From: a virus
IMG/VR virus record: IMGVR_UViG_3300032323_001975
Span: 1 to 60,727 of that record
DNA: 60,727 nucleotides
Direction: 5' to 3' (one strand)
Made by a program: the position numbers and the translations under genes. Below, in pieces: positions 1 to 9,077 of this stretch. The stretch's first letter is position 1. Each line of letters opens with the position of its first letter. The notes under the pieces were generated by a model. The model worked only from the letters and a program-made list of their open reading frames with translations, ran no database searches and was not told the DNA's origin.

Positions 1-141
1 AAAGGTGCCGCATTCAGTGATGTCAGAATAGACATGCGGGCATTTATGACAGGCATGCGGATTACTAGTTCTAGACCTAGCGCAGATAAAATGTTAAACT
101 TTAGTATCTACAAAAACGTAGATATTTTTAGACCTTTATAA
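1..141 (+). CDS. C-terminal end of an unknown protein (partial)
   Basis: An open frame enters from the left edge and runs 46 codons to a TAA at 139-141, and the next gene's ATG follows immediately (TAAATG), as expected for translational coupling in a phage operon. The visible tail ends in SIYKNVDIFRPL. I do not recognise the family. The reading frame is supported by the lack of stops and the perfect junction with thymidylate synthase, but the start and most of the protein lie outside the window. Confidence 0.6.
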   Translation, partial: KGAAFSDVRIDMRAFMTGMRITSSRPSADKMLNFSIYKNVDIFRPL

Positions 142-1059
142 ATGGAACAACAATATTTAACGGCCTTGCGTGATGTATTGGAAACAGGCACACGCAGAAA
201 TGATCGTACGGGTGTAGGTACCATAAGCAAATTTGGTATGCAACAACGATATGATTTGAGCCAAGGCTTTCCTGCTGTAACTACTAAAAAACTTGCCTGG
301 AAGAGTGTGGTAGGCGAACTGTTGTGGATGATTGAAGGATCCGGAGATGAGCGTAGGCTCGCAGAAATTACTCACGGCACTCGAGACGGAACGGTAACTA
401 TCTGGACTCCAAATGCAATGGCTCCTTATTGGCGGCCTCGTGCTAAATTTGAAGGCGACCTCGGTCGTGTGTATGGTGTGCAATGGCGTCGCTGGCGCAC
501 TGTCAAACCCAGAGCTGCTGGCGGTACATTTAGAGACGACTTTGGTGTTACATATCGCAGGCAAGGCAACGATGTTGAAGTACGGGAAGTGGATCAACTA
601 AAACAGTTGATTGAAGGTATTCGATCTGATCCTTACGGTCGTAGGCACATACTAACTGCATGGAATCCCGGCGAGTTGGACCGTATGGCCTTGCCGCCGT
701 GTCATTGTTTTGCACAGTTTTATGTAGCAGATGGAAGGTTGTCGTGCCAGATGTACCAGCGTTCTTGTGATATGTTCTTGGGAGTTCCTTTTAACATAGC
801 AAGCTACAGTTTGCTGACACACATGATTGCTCATGTGTGCGGCCTCGATGTAGGCGAGTTTGTTCATGTACTCGGCGATGCACATATATATTTGGACCAT
901 GTAGATCAGGTAAAAGAACAGTTAAAGCGTGAGCCATTACCTGCTCCACGACTGCTATTAAGTCCAGGCATACAAGAAATCACAGAATTTACAATGGGCG
1001 ATATTGTGTTAGACGGATATCAATCGCATGACGCTATCAAGGCTCGAATGGCAGTATGA
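142..1059 (+). CDS. thyA: Thymidylate synthase (ThyA type)
   Basis: Makes dTMP from dUMP using methylenetetrahydrofolate, supplying thymidylate for phage DNA synthesis in the cytoplasm. The 305 residues show the ThyA hallmarks: [11 protein letters not shown] with the catalytic cysteine at residue 187, [19 protein letters not shown] just after it, and the C-terminal [12 protein letters not shown]. It is longer than E. coli ThyA (264), mainly through an insertion around residues 118-145. The start follows the previous stop directly, and its TGA overlaps the next ATG. It complements the dCMP deaminase at 8649-9077, which produces dUMP. This is the folate-dependent ThyA family, not the flavin-dependent ThyX found in some T4-like phages. 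The call is secure. Confidence 0.97.
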   Translation: MEQQYLTALRDVLETGTRRNDRTGVGTISKFGMQQRYDLSQGFPAVTTKKLAWKSVVGELLWMIEGSGDERRLAEITHGTRDGTVTIWTPNAMAPYWRPRAKFEGDLGRVYGVQWRRWRTVKPRAAGGTFRDDFGVTYRRQGNDVEVREVDQLKQLIEGIRSDPYGRRHILTAWNPGELDRMALPPCHCFAQFYVADGRLSCQMYQRSCDMFLGVPFNIASYSLLTHMIAHVCGLDVGEFVHVLGDAHIYLDHVDQVKEQLKREPLPAPRLLLSPGIQEITEFTMGDIVLDGYQSHDAIKARMAV

Positions 1060-1286
1060 TACTGCATGAATTCCGTATGCCGGATGTGGAGGATCCTTAT
1101 CTGTATGCAGGATTCCCTATCGGAGAGTGGCAACAAACTGAACATGGTAAGTGGGTGATGGCAAATGTGACAGAACAACCTGTATTTCATGTCACACCAG
1201 ATCCAACTACAATGGGATATCGTGTTGTAATTACAGGCAAGCTCAGTCCTGAGGCAGAAACTTACTTTAGACTAAAATATCAATGA
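1056..1286 (+). CDS. Small conserved-looking hypothetical protein
   Basis: A 76-residue protein whose ATG overlaps the thyA stop (ATGA), and whose own stop overlaps the start of the following epimerase in the same way. This double coupling is the main evidence that it is real. It is mildly acidic with several aromatic residues ([19 protein letters not shown]) and has no signal peptide, membrane segment or cysteine motif. I do not recognise a family. Its position between dTMP synthesis and a sugar cassette does not indicate a function. Confidence 0.75.
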   Translation: MILHEFRMPDVEDPYLYAGFPIGEWQQTEHGKWVMANVTEQPVFHVTPDPTTMGYRVVITGKLSPEAETYFRLKYQ

Positions 1287-2263
1287 AAATATTTATAACA
1301 GGTGCTGGTGGATTCATTGGCCACAATGTTGTGCGTTTTTTTGAGCAACGTGGTATTGAATGTTTTGGTATTGACAATAGAACCACATACGGCTTTGTGC
1401 CGCAGGCAGAACTGGATTATCTTTTAAAAGAAAGATTTAAAAGAATACGTGCAGTGCCGCTTGTGGCTGATATCAGAAACACCGACGATATAAGAAGCAG
1501 AATAGGTATCTTCAACTGCGACACCGTGGTTCATCTGGCCAGTTTTCCAAGACAAAAGGTTGTCTCACAAAATCCGGTGGTTGCCAGTGAGGTCATGAGT
1601 ACTGGATTAATAAATCTATTGGAGGCAGCTCGATCAAACAAAATCAAAAGATTTGTGTATATAAGCTCTAGTATGGTGTATGGCGACTTTGAGTCAGATG
1701 TAACTGAGGATGCTGTATGTCGGCCAATTGGTCAATACGGCATCATGAAGTACATGGGCGAAAAACTGGTGGAAGACTATGCTCGCCAATATGGATTTGA
1801 ATATGTGATCATTCGACCCAGTGCTGTATATGGTGAATTAGACGTCGAGGATCGAGTGGTCAGCAAGTTCATGTTAGGCGCCATGAGCGGTGATGTATTA
1901 CGAGTAAAAGGTGCCAACGAAGTGCTGGACTTTACCTATGTACAGGATGCTGCCATGGGCATTGTGCAGGCTACCATAAGCACAAATAGTGCAAACAAGA
2001 TTTACAATATAACCCGCAGTGCAGAACAGCAATACACTCTTAAAGACGCAGCCGAACTGGCCATAAACATAGCAGGTCAAGGTAGCCTACAGATAGAAGA
2101 TAGAGACTTGGCCTTTCCCAAGCGTGGTAGATTGAACATTGATCGTGCGGTCAAAGACTTTGGGTATGCACCAACCACTAATGTGGAAGAAGGATTCGTG
2201 AAATACCACGAGTGGTTTAGATCCTCTACTTACTGGCAACAACGATTAGGAATTCAAAAATGA
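1283..2263 (+). CDS. NAD-dependent epimerase/dehydratase (extended SDR)
   Basis: A 326-residue extended short-chain dehydrogenase/reductase that would act on a nucleotide-activated sugar. The Rossmann motif GAGGFIG is at residues 7-13, a serine-rich SSSMVYG stretch precedes the active site, and the catalytic YxxxK is Y152/K156 (YGIMK). Length and motif order match UDP-sugar epimerases and dehydratases such as GalE or the WcaG group; the exact sugar cannot be told. It overlaps the preceding stop by ATGA, and its own TGA overlaps the start of the oxygenase. With the next two genes (2OG oxygenase and DegT aminotransferase) it forms a sugar or small-molecule modification cassette. Confidence 0.9.
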   Translation: MKIFITGAGGFIGHNVVRFFEQRGIECFGIDNRTTYGFVPQAELDYLLKERFKRIRAVPLVADIRNTDDIRSRIGIFNCDTVVHLASFPRQKVVSQNPVVASEVMSTGLINLLEAARSNKIKRFVYISSSMVYGDFESDVTEDAVCRPIGQYGIMKYMGEKLVEDYARQYGFEYVIIRPSAVYGELDVEDRVVSKFMLGAMSGDVLRVKGANEVLDFTYVQDAAMGIVQATISTNSANKIYNITRSAEQQYTLKDAAELAINIAGQGSLQIEDRDLAFPKRGRLNIDRAVKDFGYAPTTNVEEGFVKYHEWFRSSTYWQQRLGIQK

Positions 2264-2853
2264 CAAACGAGACATATGATTGGTGGTTAAAAATGTCAGA
2301 GCTGGAATTCTATGCCTGGTATGATAATATTTTTACTAACGAAGAACTAGACTTTATAGAAAATATTGTAAGCGATCCAGATTTATTCACAGCTAAAATA
2401 AACACCAATAGTAACACAGATTTATCAGTTAGAAACAGTAATATACAATTTATATCTTCGAATGATCCAAATAATAAATGGATTTTTGAAAGACTAACTG
2501 GCTTAATTAATAGTGCCAACGAAAGATATTTTAATTTTGATTTAAATCGAATTGAAACTTTACAATATACAGTTTATAATGAAGGTCAATTTTATAAAGA
2601 TCATATTGATTTAGGCTATATTAATCCAAATAAAGCTGTAAGAAAACTAAGTTTTACATTGCAACTAACTGACCCAAGTGAATACGAAGGCGGTGAATTA
2701 TTGATAAAATGTGGATCAGAACCACAAGTAGGAAAAAAAGCAAGAGGTAGTATTACCTTCTTTCCCTCGTATATATTGCATGAAGTTACTAAAGTTACTA
2801 AAGGAACACGTAAAAGTATTGTTGGATGGGTAACAGGTCCAAGCTGGAGATGA
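2260..2853 (+). CDS. Fe(II)/2-oxoglutarate-dependent oxygenase (prolyl-4-hydroxylase-like)
   Basis: A 197-residue cupin-fold dioxygenase expected to hydroxylate a protein or small-molecule side chain using O2 and 2-oxoglutarate. The iron ligands are visible as H115-x-D117 (DHIDLGY) and H174 (YILHEVTKV), with R184 positioned to bind the 2-oxoglutarate carboxylate (GTRKSIVGWV). The LSFTLQLTD and EGGELLI strands are typical of the PKHD/P4H group common in marine T4-like phages. Base composition turns more AT-rich than in the epimerase before it. The start overlaps the epimerase stop. The substrate is unknown; a virion protein or the product of the neighbouring aminotransferase are both possible. 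Confidence 0.88.
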   Translation: MTNETYDWWLKMSELEFYAWYDNIFTNEELDFIENIVSDPDLFTAKINTNSNTDLSVRNSNIQFISSNDPNNKWIFERLTGLINSANERYFNFDLNRIETLQYTVYNEGQFYKDHIDLGYINPNKAVRKLSFTLQLTDPSEYEGGELLIKCGSEPQVGKKARGSITFFPSYILHEVTKVTKGTRKSIVGWVTGPSWR

Positions 2854-3950
2854 GTATTATTCCTTTCTTTGGCATACACCGGCAATATCAAAATCTACGA
2901 GAAGAAATATTAGACATTACTGACAGAGTGTATTCTACTGGCCGTGTGTTGGACGGCGAATACACTAGAGAATTTGAAAATAAGATAGCACGACGCTGTC
3001 ACCGACAATATGCATTATCGGTAAATTCAGGTACGCAAGCTTTAATATTTTCACAAAAGGCGACTATGGTTAGACCGCCTTATTCTGTATTAATCCCAAC
3101 AATTAGTTTTGTAGCTACCATTAATAGCGTATTAATGAATGAATTTACGCCGGTTTTTTGTGATGTAGATTACAAAGGTTTGATTGATCTAGAATCGTTT
3201 GAATACAAATTAGACGATAGTGTTGGTGCTATAATGTATGTAAATTTATTTGGTAACTGTGTTGACTGGAACAGATTCCAATTACAGACAAGATTTTTTA
3301 ACGATGATTTAATTGTTATCGAAGACGCTGCCCAAAGTTTTGGTGCAAGTTATAACGGTGTGCCTAGCGGCAAGATGGGAGACATTAGTGTGTTAAGTTT
3401 TGATCCTACTAAGAACTTAAACAACTATGGATCCGGCGGTATGATACTAACTGATGATTTTCATCTATATGAAACTTGTCGTGCCCTAAGAGACAACGGT
3501 AAAATTGTACACGATCGACCGGGTACTAACAGTAAGATGAGTGAAGCAGACTGTGCTCAAATGACAGTTAAACTAGGACACTTTGATGCTTGGCAGCGAC
3601 GGCGCACAGAGATAGCCAACTACTACATCGATCGCCTATACCCTTATGTAGACATCCTTGCACCAAACGAAGGTGTAGAACATGCTTGGCATAAGTTTGT
3701 TATTAGAACCGATCATAGAAATAGTCTCATGCACCGTTTAAGTCTAGATGGAATTGAAACTAAGATACACTACGAGTACGCACTATACGATCTAGGTGTA
3801 GGCTTTAATTATGTAGATTACAGCCGCGATTTATATACAGAAACCTCGGCTTTTACCAGAGAATGTGTTAGTTTACCTATCTACCCTGAACTATCTGATG
3901 AAGAAGTAGAAACTGTAGCGGAGAGTATTATAAGATATATAGAAAAATAA
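2850..3950 (+). CDS. DegT/DnrJ/EryC1-family PLP aminotransferase
   Basis: A 366-residue sugar aminotransferase of the DegT/DnrJ/EryC1/StrS family, transferring an amino group to a keto-sugar nucleotide with pyridoxal phosphate. The PLP lysine is K188 (SFDPTKNLNNYGSGG), the ring-nitrogen aspartate is D159 (VIEDAAQSFGA), and the GTQAL phosphate-binding segment lies near residue 60. I place the start at 2850, where ATG overlaps the oxygenase stop (ATGA) and the protein begins MSIIPFFG as usual for the family. An in-frame ATG at 2826 would add eight residues inside the previous gene. Length is normal. Its likely keto-sugar substrate could come from the epimerase/dehydratase two genes upstream. 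Confidence 0.92.
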   Translation: MSIIPFFGIHRQYQNLREEILDITDRVYSTGRVLDGEYTREFENKIARRCHRQYALSVNSGTQALIFSQKATMVRPPYSVLIPTISFVATINSVLMNEFTPVFCDVDYKGLIDLESFEYKLDDSVGAIMYVNLFGNCVDWNRFQLQTRFFNDDLIVIEDAAQSFGASYNGVPSGKMGDISVLSFDPTKNLNNYGSGGMILTDDFHLYETCRALRDNGKIVHDRPGTNSKMSEADCAQMTVKLGHFDAWQRRRTEIANYYIDRLYPYVDILAPNEGVEHAWHKFVIRTDHRNSLMHRLSLDGIETKIHYEYALYDLGVGFNYVDYSRDLYTETSAFTRECVSLPIYPELSDEEVETVAESIIRYIEK

Positions 3951-3953
3951 ATA
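3946..3953 (+). promoter_or_regulatory. Possible late promoter box AATAAATA
   Basis: AATAAATA overlaps the stop codon of the aminotransferase, 27 bases before the ATG at 3981. It fits the T4-type late box (TATAAATA, relaxed to NATAAATA in T4-like cyanophages) and the spacing matches the three boxes before the virion genes. The region is very AT-rich, so a chance match is possible. Confidence 0.35.
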
Positions 3954-3980
3954 AGTTTCTTGCTATGATAATCTTATAAA

Positions 3981-4994
3981 ATGTACAATTATGATTTACA
4001 ATCAAAATTACATGATATTAAAAGTGTAATAAATTTTTCTTTTTTGCCCCTATTAGCAGAAGCTACAAAAAAACATTATGTTTGTATACTTTACCGTGAA
4101 AAACTAGAGAATAATATCTATGAAAGTTTCATTAAAGAAATAAACGAAAATAATTTTGATGCCGTTATAATCGTAACTGATCATTGTCATGTTGGAACAC
4201 TGAATTATCCCCTCTGTCATTTTTCTGCCCCTTGTTTCATTCTATCGCCTGTCGATGAAAATTGTTCTACTATTACCTTTCCTTACTGGTTGATTGCTTA
4301 CCCTAAATATTATAATATCAATACCGAAACATCTTGTAATTTTTTCGAAAAACAATATATTTTTTCTTGCCTGTCTTATAGATATCGTGCGATTAGAGCA
4401 GCTAATTTAATTAAATTACACAAAAGCACTTTCTGGAAGCAATCTTTAATTTCTTTTAATAATATACCACAAGGAGACACAGCGTCTGATTGTATTAATG
4501 ATTATATAGAAAATGGTCAATCTTATTTTGAAGAAAATTTAAAGTGCCAGTTGCCATTGGCGCCTATAAAAAATAACATTGAAAATTTATTAGATTATAC
4601 CAATCCTGCTTACCTCAACAGTTATGTGAATATTGTTTTGGAACATACAATTAATTACGCAATGTTTACAGAAAAAACAATTAAATGTTTATTAGCAGAA
4701 CAAATCTTTGTAATATTTGGCGGCGTTGGTATAATATCTCTATTAGAGAAATATGGTTTTGATGTTTACAGAGACATCATTGATCACTCTAAATACGAAA
4801 ATACAGTCGATCCATCAATACGTCTTAAAAATTTATATGTCTTGTTAGAGGAAATAAAACATTACAACTGGGAACATATATACCAAAAAACTAGTCTAAG
4901 ACGAGAAAGAAATAAAAAATTATTGTTAGGGAATGATCTAAAAATTTATTTTGATCAGATAATTTTTAACTCTTTACCGAATATAAATTCTTAA
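3981..4994 (+). CDS. Divergent member of a GT10-like glycosyltransferase family
   Basis: A 337-residue protein of very AT-rich coding sequence. Its C-terminal third follows the order of three other proteins in this window: a TEK core (E231/K232 in MFTEKTIKCLL), a hydrophobic strand ending in GG, then GFDVYRDIIDHSKYENTVDP where the paralogues read GFKTFDKWWDESYD. That core resembles the nucleotide-sugar site of GT10 fucosyltransferases (TEK, hydrophobic strand, PxVxG). The WWDESYD block is degenerate here, so the copy may have diverged in substrate or lost activity. It has no membrane segment. Its 3' end overlaps the convergent gene by 29 bases. The family link is inference from pattern. Confidence 0.55.
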   Translation: MYNYDLQSKLHDIKSVINFSFLPLLAEATKKHYVCILYREKLENNIYESFIKEINENNFDAVIIVTDHCHVGTLNYPLCHFSAPCFILSPVDENCSTITFPYWLIAYPKYYNINTETSCNFFEKQYIFSCLSYRYRAIRAANLIKLHKSTFWKQSLISFNNIPQGDTASDCINDYIENGQSYFEENLKCQLPLAPIKNNIENLLDYTNPAYLNSYVNIVLEHTINYAMFTEKTIKCLLAEQIFVIFGGVGIISLLEKYGFDVYRDIIDHSKYENTVDPSIRLKNLYVLLEEIKHYNWEHIYQKTSLRRERNKKLLLGNDLKIYFDQIIFNSLPNINS

Positions 4995-7584
4995 ATCTAT
5001 CCTGTAACCACGCCCATTCAAACGATAACATCAACCGATCGTAATCAGCTGAAACTTCCTTGTAGTAACTGACCGCATCAGCAGCACCACGCAAGCACCA
5101 TTCAGCATGGTCTCCCAAAGCCACTGTTAGCCAGGTATCTAGTCTATATTCAGTTTCTAATGTAGGCTGTGTAGCCATAAAGTGTTTTAACTTGACCACT
5201 TCTCTAAATGCTGTACGCCAGGTAGTCCACGGATCTTGATTAAATTGTGCCGTGCCACTTAATAATGGCACACTTTCGTGTGGTTGACTTAATGTGAAGT
5301 CAATTCCCGGGTTGTTGTTTGCTAGTACTAACTTTTTATTGTAAGCAATCATGCCTTGGTGCCCATATTCTAATCCATTTACTGGATTACGTGCATTAAA
5401 GATGTAATGTTTGGGCTCTTGCCAATAATCTGGATACCAAGTTTCCCAGGGAAAAGAACTACCTACTACTTGTAGTTTAGCGAATACAGCAAAAAACCAT
5501 GGTGTACTGCTGATACGAGCAGCCTCTTGATATGCTGCTACACGGCCATCGATACCTCGTACCCATTTGACTGATCTATTGACCATGTATTCGGTATGAT
5601 GAAACATCAGTTCTTCATCAGGTTCTCCGTTACTAATAAACACAATGTCTAGCGGTTGTGATTTATGTAATACCATGCTTTCCTTATTAATATATGGATA
5701 ATCATACACCTGTGTTTTAAGGTAAGTCTTTACATCTCTAGGTATCAATGCGGTACCGTGGGTAGTAGATAATGGTTCTGCAACTCTATCCTTGGCACTC
5801 CATAGACAAGGACTAGGCGTATCACATGGGGTCTCATCTTGTTTATTAACAAAGATAGCATACGGAAAGTCAAAACTAGTAGACTTAATTATATCTACAA
5901 TAGTATCGTCATCATATAAAATTTCTGGTACTTGGTATCTTGAAACTGTTTGATCTTGGCAGTAATTTATAACATTGAACCAATCAAGTATTTCTAGTTC
6001 ATACATTTGTTTTTTAAATGATTCTACATGTATGTAAAAAGTATCTCCTCGTTTTTGTGTGCCGCTAGGAAACACATGAATCATTTCTGATTGCCATGCT
6101 TCCGGATGCCAAGTAAAATCAAATTGTCTATAATCACAAATGCTGTTAATAATCCACACATATTCTGTATCGGCTGTGGACATTATACGTTTTAATGTAT
6201 CTAAGTAGTTGTCAACAAATCTAGTTATTTTAATCTTAGGATATTCTTTTTGTAGTATTGCAAATTGATTAGTTACGTTATTATGATCAACGTAGTATAT
6301 ATTATTACCATCGCTACCAGCGTGGACTTGTTGATTACTGACAAAATTAAGATTAGGAAATTCTTCTATACCTTTTGCCCATTTGTTGTGTCTTTCAAAC
6401 TCCCAACGATTAATAAGAAACGTATCAGACCATTTATTCCACTGGCTAGGAAATATATGTGTCATTGTATGTTGCCAAGGATCTGGTTGCCAATCAAAGT
6501 CAAATTGTGTGTAATTGTTTTTACTACTAACTACCCAAAAGCGAGCAGTCTTTGATCTAGTACAACATCTTGTAATAGTATCCATTATACTATTTGCATA
6601 ACGAATCTTTTGTATGTGCGGATATCGTTCTTTAAGTATTTCGTATCTAGTTATGCTGTTTGGATTACTGTAGTCTACGTAAAAAATATCTAGTGTAGAT
6701 AATTTTGCACGTATATCTCCAACAAACTTTCTTTCTGTTGCACCAGATACATGGTATTCGATTGTACTACTGCGTTCCCCTTCCCAGTGTTGATTGCCAA
6801 ACACATAGATATAAGGAGGATCATGCGGATCCGGGCACCAAGAGAAATCAAACTCTACTGGTACATCACTGTTAACTCGCCAATTATCTTGTGTTGCAGG
6901 TAGTTTAGCGTGTGGTTCATATAGATATTTCCGTTTTGTAGCACCTTCTACATGATATTCTACCGTAGGCATTTGTTCCGGACCATACCATTGATTCCCA
7001 AATATATAGATATAAGGTGGGTCTTTGGGGTGAGGGTTCCACGACCAATCAAAATGTTCAACATCAGTTAATACAATAAAATTTTTTTTATTTTCTTTAT
7101 ATTCAGCTTGCAGATTGTGAATGTATTTTGTATGTATGGCTCCATTAATTTTATAAACAGGACCCCCTTCGGGATAAAGCTTAGTTGCAAATTCATAATT
7201 AAAAATTGGATCAGTAGAGTCAGGATGCCAACTAAAATCAAATTTATTTTTGTTTATATTGTTGGGTACTGTCCAATTGTTATAATTGGGTAGCCTGCGT
7301 ATTTTTTGATCATTTCTAAAATTATAAATCTTTTTACTCACATGGTGTTTGTGAGCAAGAAATACATCCCCACATTTTTGCCATTGACTTGGCCAAATAT
7401 GTATATGATCACTTTCCCATGGTGGTGGAATAAAATCAAAATTAAAATTGGTATAATCATTACCACCATAAATAAACCAAAAGTAAGCAGTTTTACTTAA
7501 CTCTGCAGCCGTACTAATATCCTTAGCCTCTTTCTCGTGTGCAAATAAATTTGGTTTATTTCCAAAATAAAAAACATCAAACAT
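4966..7584 (-). CDS. 872-residue protein with six W-rich repeats and a glycosyltransferase-like C-terminus
   Basis: Roughly the first 500 residues hold six tandem modules. Three read like FDFDWQPDPW then HIFPSQWNKWSDTF (first, fifth and sixth). Three read like FDFSWCPDPHDPPYIYVFGN with EYHVSGATERKF (second to fourth). The last 300 or so residues resemble the GT-A-like protein at 21412-22311: a divergent KWVRGIDG segment, then NARNPVNGLEYGHQG, the WRTAFREVVKL segment and a tail with DHAEWCLRGA. Where that protein has the metal-binding DGD, this one reads FFAVFAKLQV, so metal-dependent catalysis there is doubtful. It starts head-to-head with the next gene (CATG) and has no signal peptide. It could be a carbohydrate-binding or scaffold protein with a relic transferase domain. 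I know no precise function. Confidence 0.7.
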   Translation of the reverse strand: MFDVFYFGNKPNLFAHEKEAKDISTAAELSKTAYFWFIYGGNDYTNFNFDFIPPPWESDHIHIWPSQWQKCGDVFLAHKHHVSKKIYNFRNDQKIRRLPNYNNWTVPNNINKNKFDFSWHPDSTDPIFNYEFATKLYPEGGPVYKINGAIHTKYIHNLQAEYKENKKNFIVLTDVEHFDWSWNPHPKDPPYIYIFGNQWYGPEQMPTVEYHVEGATKRKYLYEPHAKLPATQDNWRVNSDVPVEFDFSWCPDPHDPPYIYVFGNQHWEGERSSTIEYHVSGATERKFVGDIRAKLSTLDIFYVDYSNPNSITRYEILKERYPHIQKIRYANSIMDTITRCCTRSKTARFWVVSSKNNYTQFDFDWQPDPWQHTMTHIFPSQWNKWSDTFLINRWEFERHNKWAKGIEEFPNLNFVSNQQVHAGSDGNNIYYVDHNNVTNQFAILQKEYPKIKITRFVDNYLDTLKRIMSTADTEYVWIINSICDYRQFDFTWHPEAWQSEMIHVFPSGTQKRGDTFYIHVESFKKQMYELEILDWFNVINYCQDQTVSRYQVPEILYDDDTIVDIIKSTSFDFPYAIFVNKQDETPCDTPSPCLWSAKDRVAEPLSTTHGTALIPRDVKTYLKTQVYDYPYINKESMVLHKSQPLDIVFISNGEPDEELMFHHTEYMVNRSVKWVRGIDGRVAAYQEAARISSTPWFFAVFAKLQVVGSSFPWETWYPDYWQEPKHYIFNARNPVNGLEYGHQGMIAYNKKLVLANNNPGIDFTLSQPHESVPLLSGTAQFNQDPWTTWRTAFREVVKLKHFMATQPTLETEYRLDTWLTVALGDHAEWCLRGAADAVSYYKEVSADYDRLMLSFEWAWLQDRFKNLYSVKS

Positions 7585-8680
7585 GTATAATATCCATCAT
7601 CATTACGATAACATTGCAGCTTATCTAAAAACTATAACTTCAGAATTTGCATTAGCTTATTTTTTACCCTTTGGCTCAACAAAATATGAAAATATAGAAA
7701 GAATATTTAACGGTCACCGAGGACCAATAGTGCTATGTTATGATCAAGAACCACTGCTTTTTGAATATAACAAAACTCTTTTTGATAAATTTTTCCAAAA
7801 CAAAATGCAGGAACGTCCTGTTATATTACTTAATACAGAAAAAACTAGTGAAGAAAAAAATTTAATACTTAAACGATATAATTTTTTTGAGGCCAGTTGT
7901 TTCTTTCATATTTTCGCAGCTTCAGATTGGTACAGAGGTTATCAATATGATTATAACATCAAACCTTTAAAAGATCGAGAGATAACTCATCTATACATCT
8001 CATTTAATAGAATCACAGGAAGTGCTAGAAGTTATAGAACATTATTTGTAGCAGAACTCCTTAAAAATTCTTTACTGGACAAAGGTCATTTAAGTTTCAA
8101 CTTTATTTGTCCTGAACATGGATCTTCATTAGCCAACTTAGAATTGTTAGTCAATTCATATAATGTTGATTATTCTTATGTAAAAGAAATAACTAATTTT
8201 GTACCAACTAAAAATTTTAAAATAGAAACATTGGACGAAATTCCAAACGGAAGTTCTTACATTGGTGCATTACCGCAAACTATGCAAAGTTTTTGTCAAG
8301 TAGTTACTGAAACTTGTTTTTGGGAAAATAAAACTCATTTAACAGAAAAAATATTTAAACCAATTGTGTGTAAGCAACCATTTTTATTGTTAGGTTGTAC
8401 AAATAATTTAAAATATTTAAAAAGCTATGGATTTAAAACTTTTGACAAATGGTGGGACGAAAGCTATGATTCAATTGAAAATCCTATAGAAAGAATACAA
8501 ACTGTTGTTTCGATTCTTAAAAAATTATCTTCATTGACAAATAATCAGCTGAAAGAATTATTGTTAGAAATGGAAGATACATTAGAGTACAATTTTAATT
8601 TATTTTATAGTCAAAACTTGCTTAATAAAGGTTGGGAAGAATTAGAATCTAATCTTCAGTTTGCAATTTCTCAATTGTGA
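7583..8680 (+). CDS. GT10-like glycosyltransferase family protein
   Basis: A 365-residue AT-rich gene. Its C-terminal half carries the family core LTEKIFKPIVCKQPFLLLG (E255/K256) followed by YGFKTFDKWWDESYDSI, nearly identical in order to the genes at 19897-20856 and 59279-60442. The EK and PxLLG pattern resembles the donor-sugar site of GT10 fucosyltransferases, so a sugar-transfer role is likely but the donor is unknown. No membrane segments are seen. Its start codon shares two bases with the divergent gene on the other strand and its end overlaps the convergent dCMP deaminase by 32 bases, so its promoter must lie inside other genes. An AATAAATT sequence at 7544-7551 is a one-mismatch late box. 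Confidence 0.65.
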   Translation: MYNIHHHYDNIAAYLKTITSEFALAYFLPFGSTKYENIERIFNGHRGPIVLCYDQEPLLFEYNKTLFDKFFQNKMQERPVILLNTEKTSEEKNLILKRYNFFEASCFFHIFAASDWYRGYQYDYNIKPLKDREITHLYISFNRITGSARSYRTLFVAELLKNSLLDKGHLSFNFICPEHGSSLANLELLVNSYNVDYSYVKEITNFVPTKNFKIETLDEIPNGSSYIGALPQTMQSFCQVVTETCFWENKTHLTEKIFKPIVCKQPFLLLGCTNNLKYLKSYGFKTFDKWWDESYDSIENPIERIQTVVSILKKLSSLTNNQLKELLLEMEDTLEYNFNLFYSQNLLNKGWEELESNLQFAISQL

Positions 8681-9077
8681 CACCAGACTTTTCTAGAAAC
8701 TCTACTCCCTCCACAGATCTATACTCATCTTTATATATAACATGATTTATTCCAGACTGATAGATCAATTTTGCACACTCAATACACGGAGCATGAGTAA
8801 TGAACATATAGGCACCGTTGCCGGATTCTGTTGAACGTGCTAATTTAGAGATAGCATTCATCTCGGCGTGTAATACCTCCGGTTTAGTTTTTAAACTACC
8901 ATCCTCGGATGTATCTTCGCAAATATTACTCCAGCCAGCTGGCATTCCGTTATAACCAATTGAAATAATTCTATCATCTTTGACAATTATACAACCAACT
9001 TTTAATCGTCGAGCATGACTTAATTCTGCAAAAGTTTGTGCAGTCTTTATGTAAGCTTGTTTAAATTTTTCTTTCAT
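8649..9077 (-). CDS. cd: Deoxycytidylate (dCMP) deaminase
   Basis: Zinc-dependent deamination of dCMP to dUMP, feeding thymidylate synthase. The 142-residue protein has the cytidine/dCMP deaminase zinc site: H70 and catalytic E72 in LHAEMNAI, and C98 and C101 in APCIECAKL. It is shorter than T4 Cd (193). It is the last gene of the long minus-strand modification cluster; its ATG overlaps the stop of the kinase gene before it. Its 3' end runs 32 bases into the convergent gene and no terminator hairpin is evident. Together with thyA at 142-1059 it completes the dCMP to dTMP route within the window. Confidence 0.93.
   Translation of the reverse strand: MKEKFKQAYIKTAQTFAELSHARRLKVGCIIVKDDRIISIGYNGMPAGWSNICEDTSEDGSLKTKPEVLHAEMNAISKLARSTESGNGAYMFITHAPCIECAKLIYQSGINHVIYKDEYRSVEGVEFLEKSGVTIEKLQTED

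Noticed and set aside
157-597. Long minus-strand open frame inside thyA and similar frames opposite gp6, gp5 and the fibre genes
   Set aside because: They lie opposite well-supported genes, lack ribosome binding sites and show no family motif.
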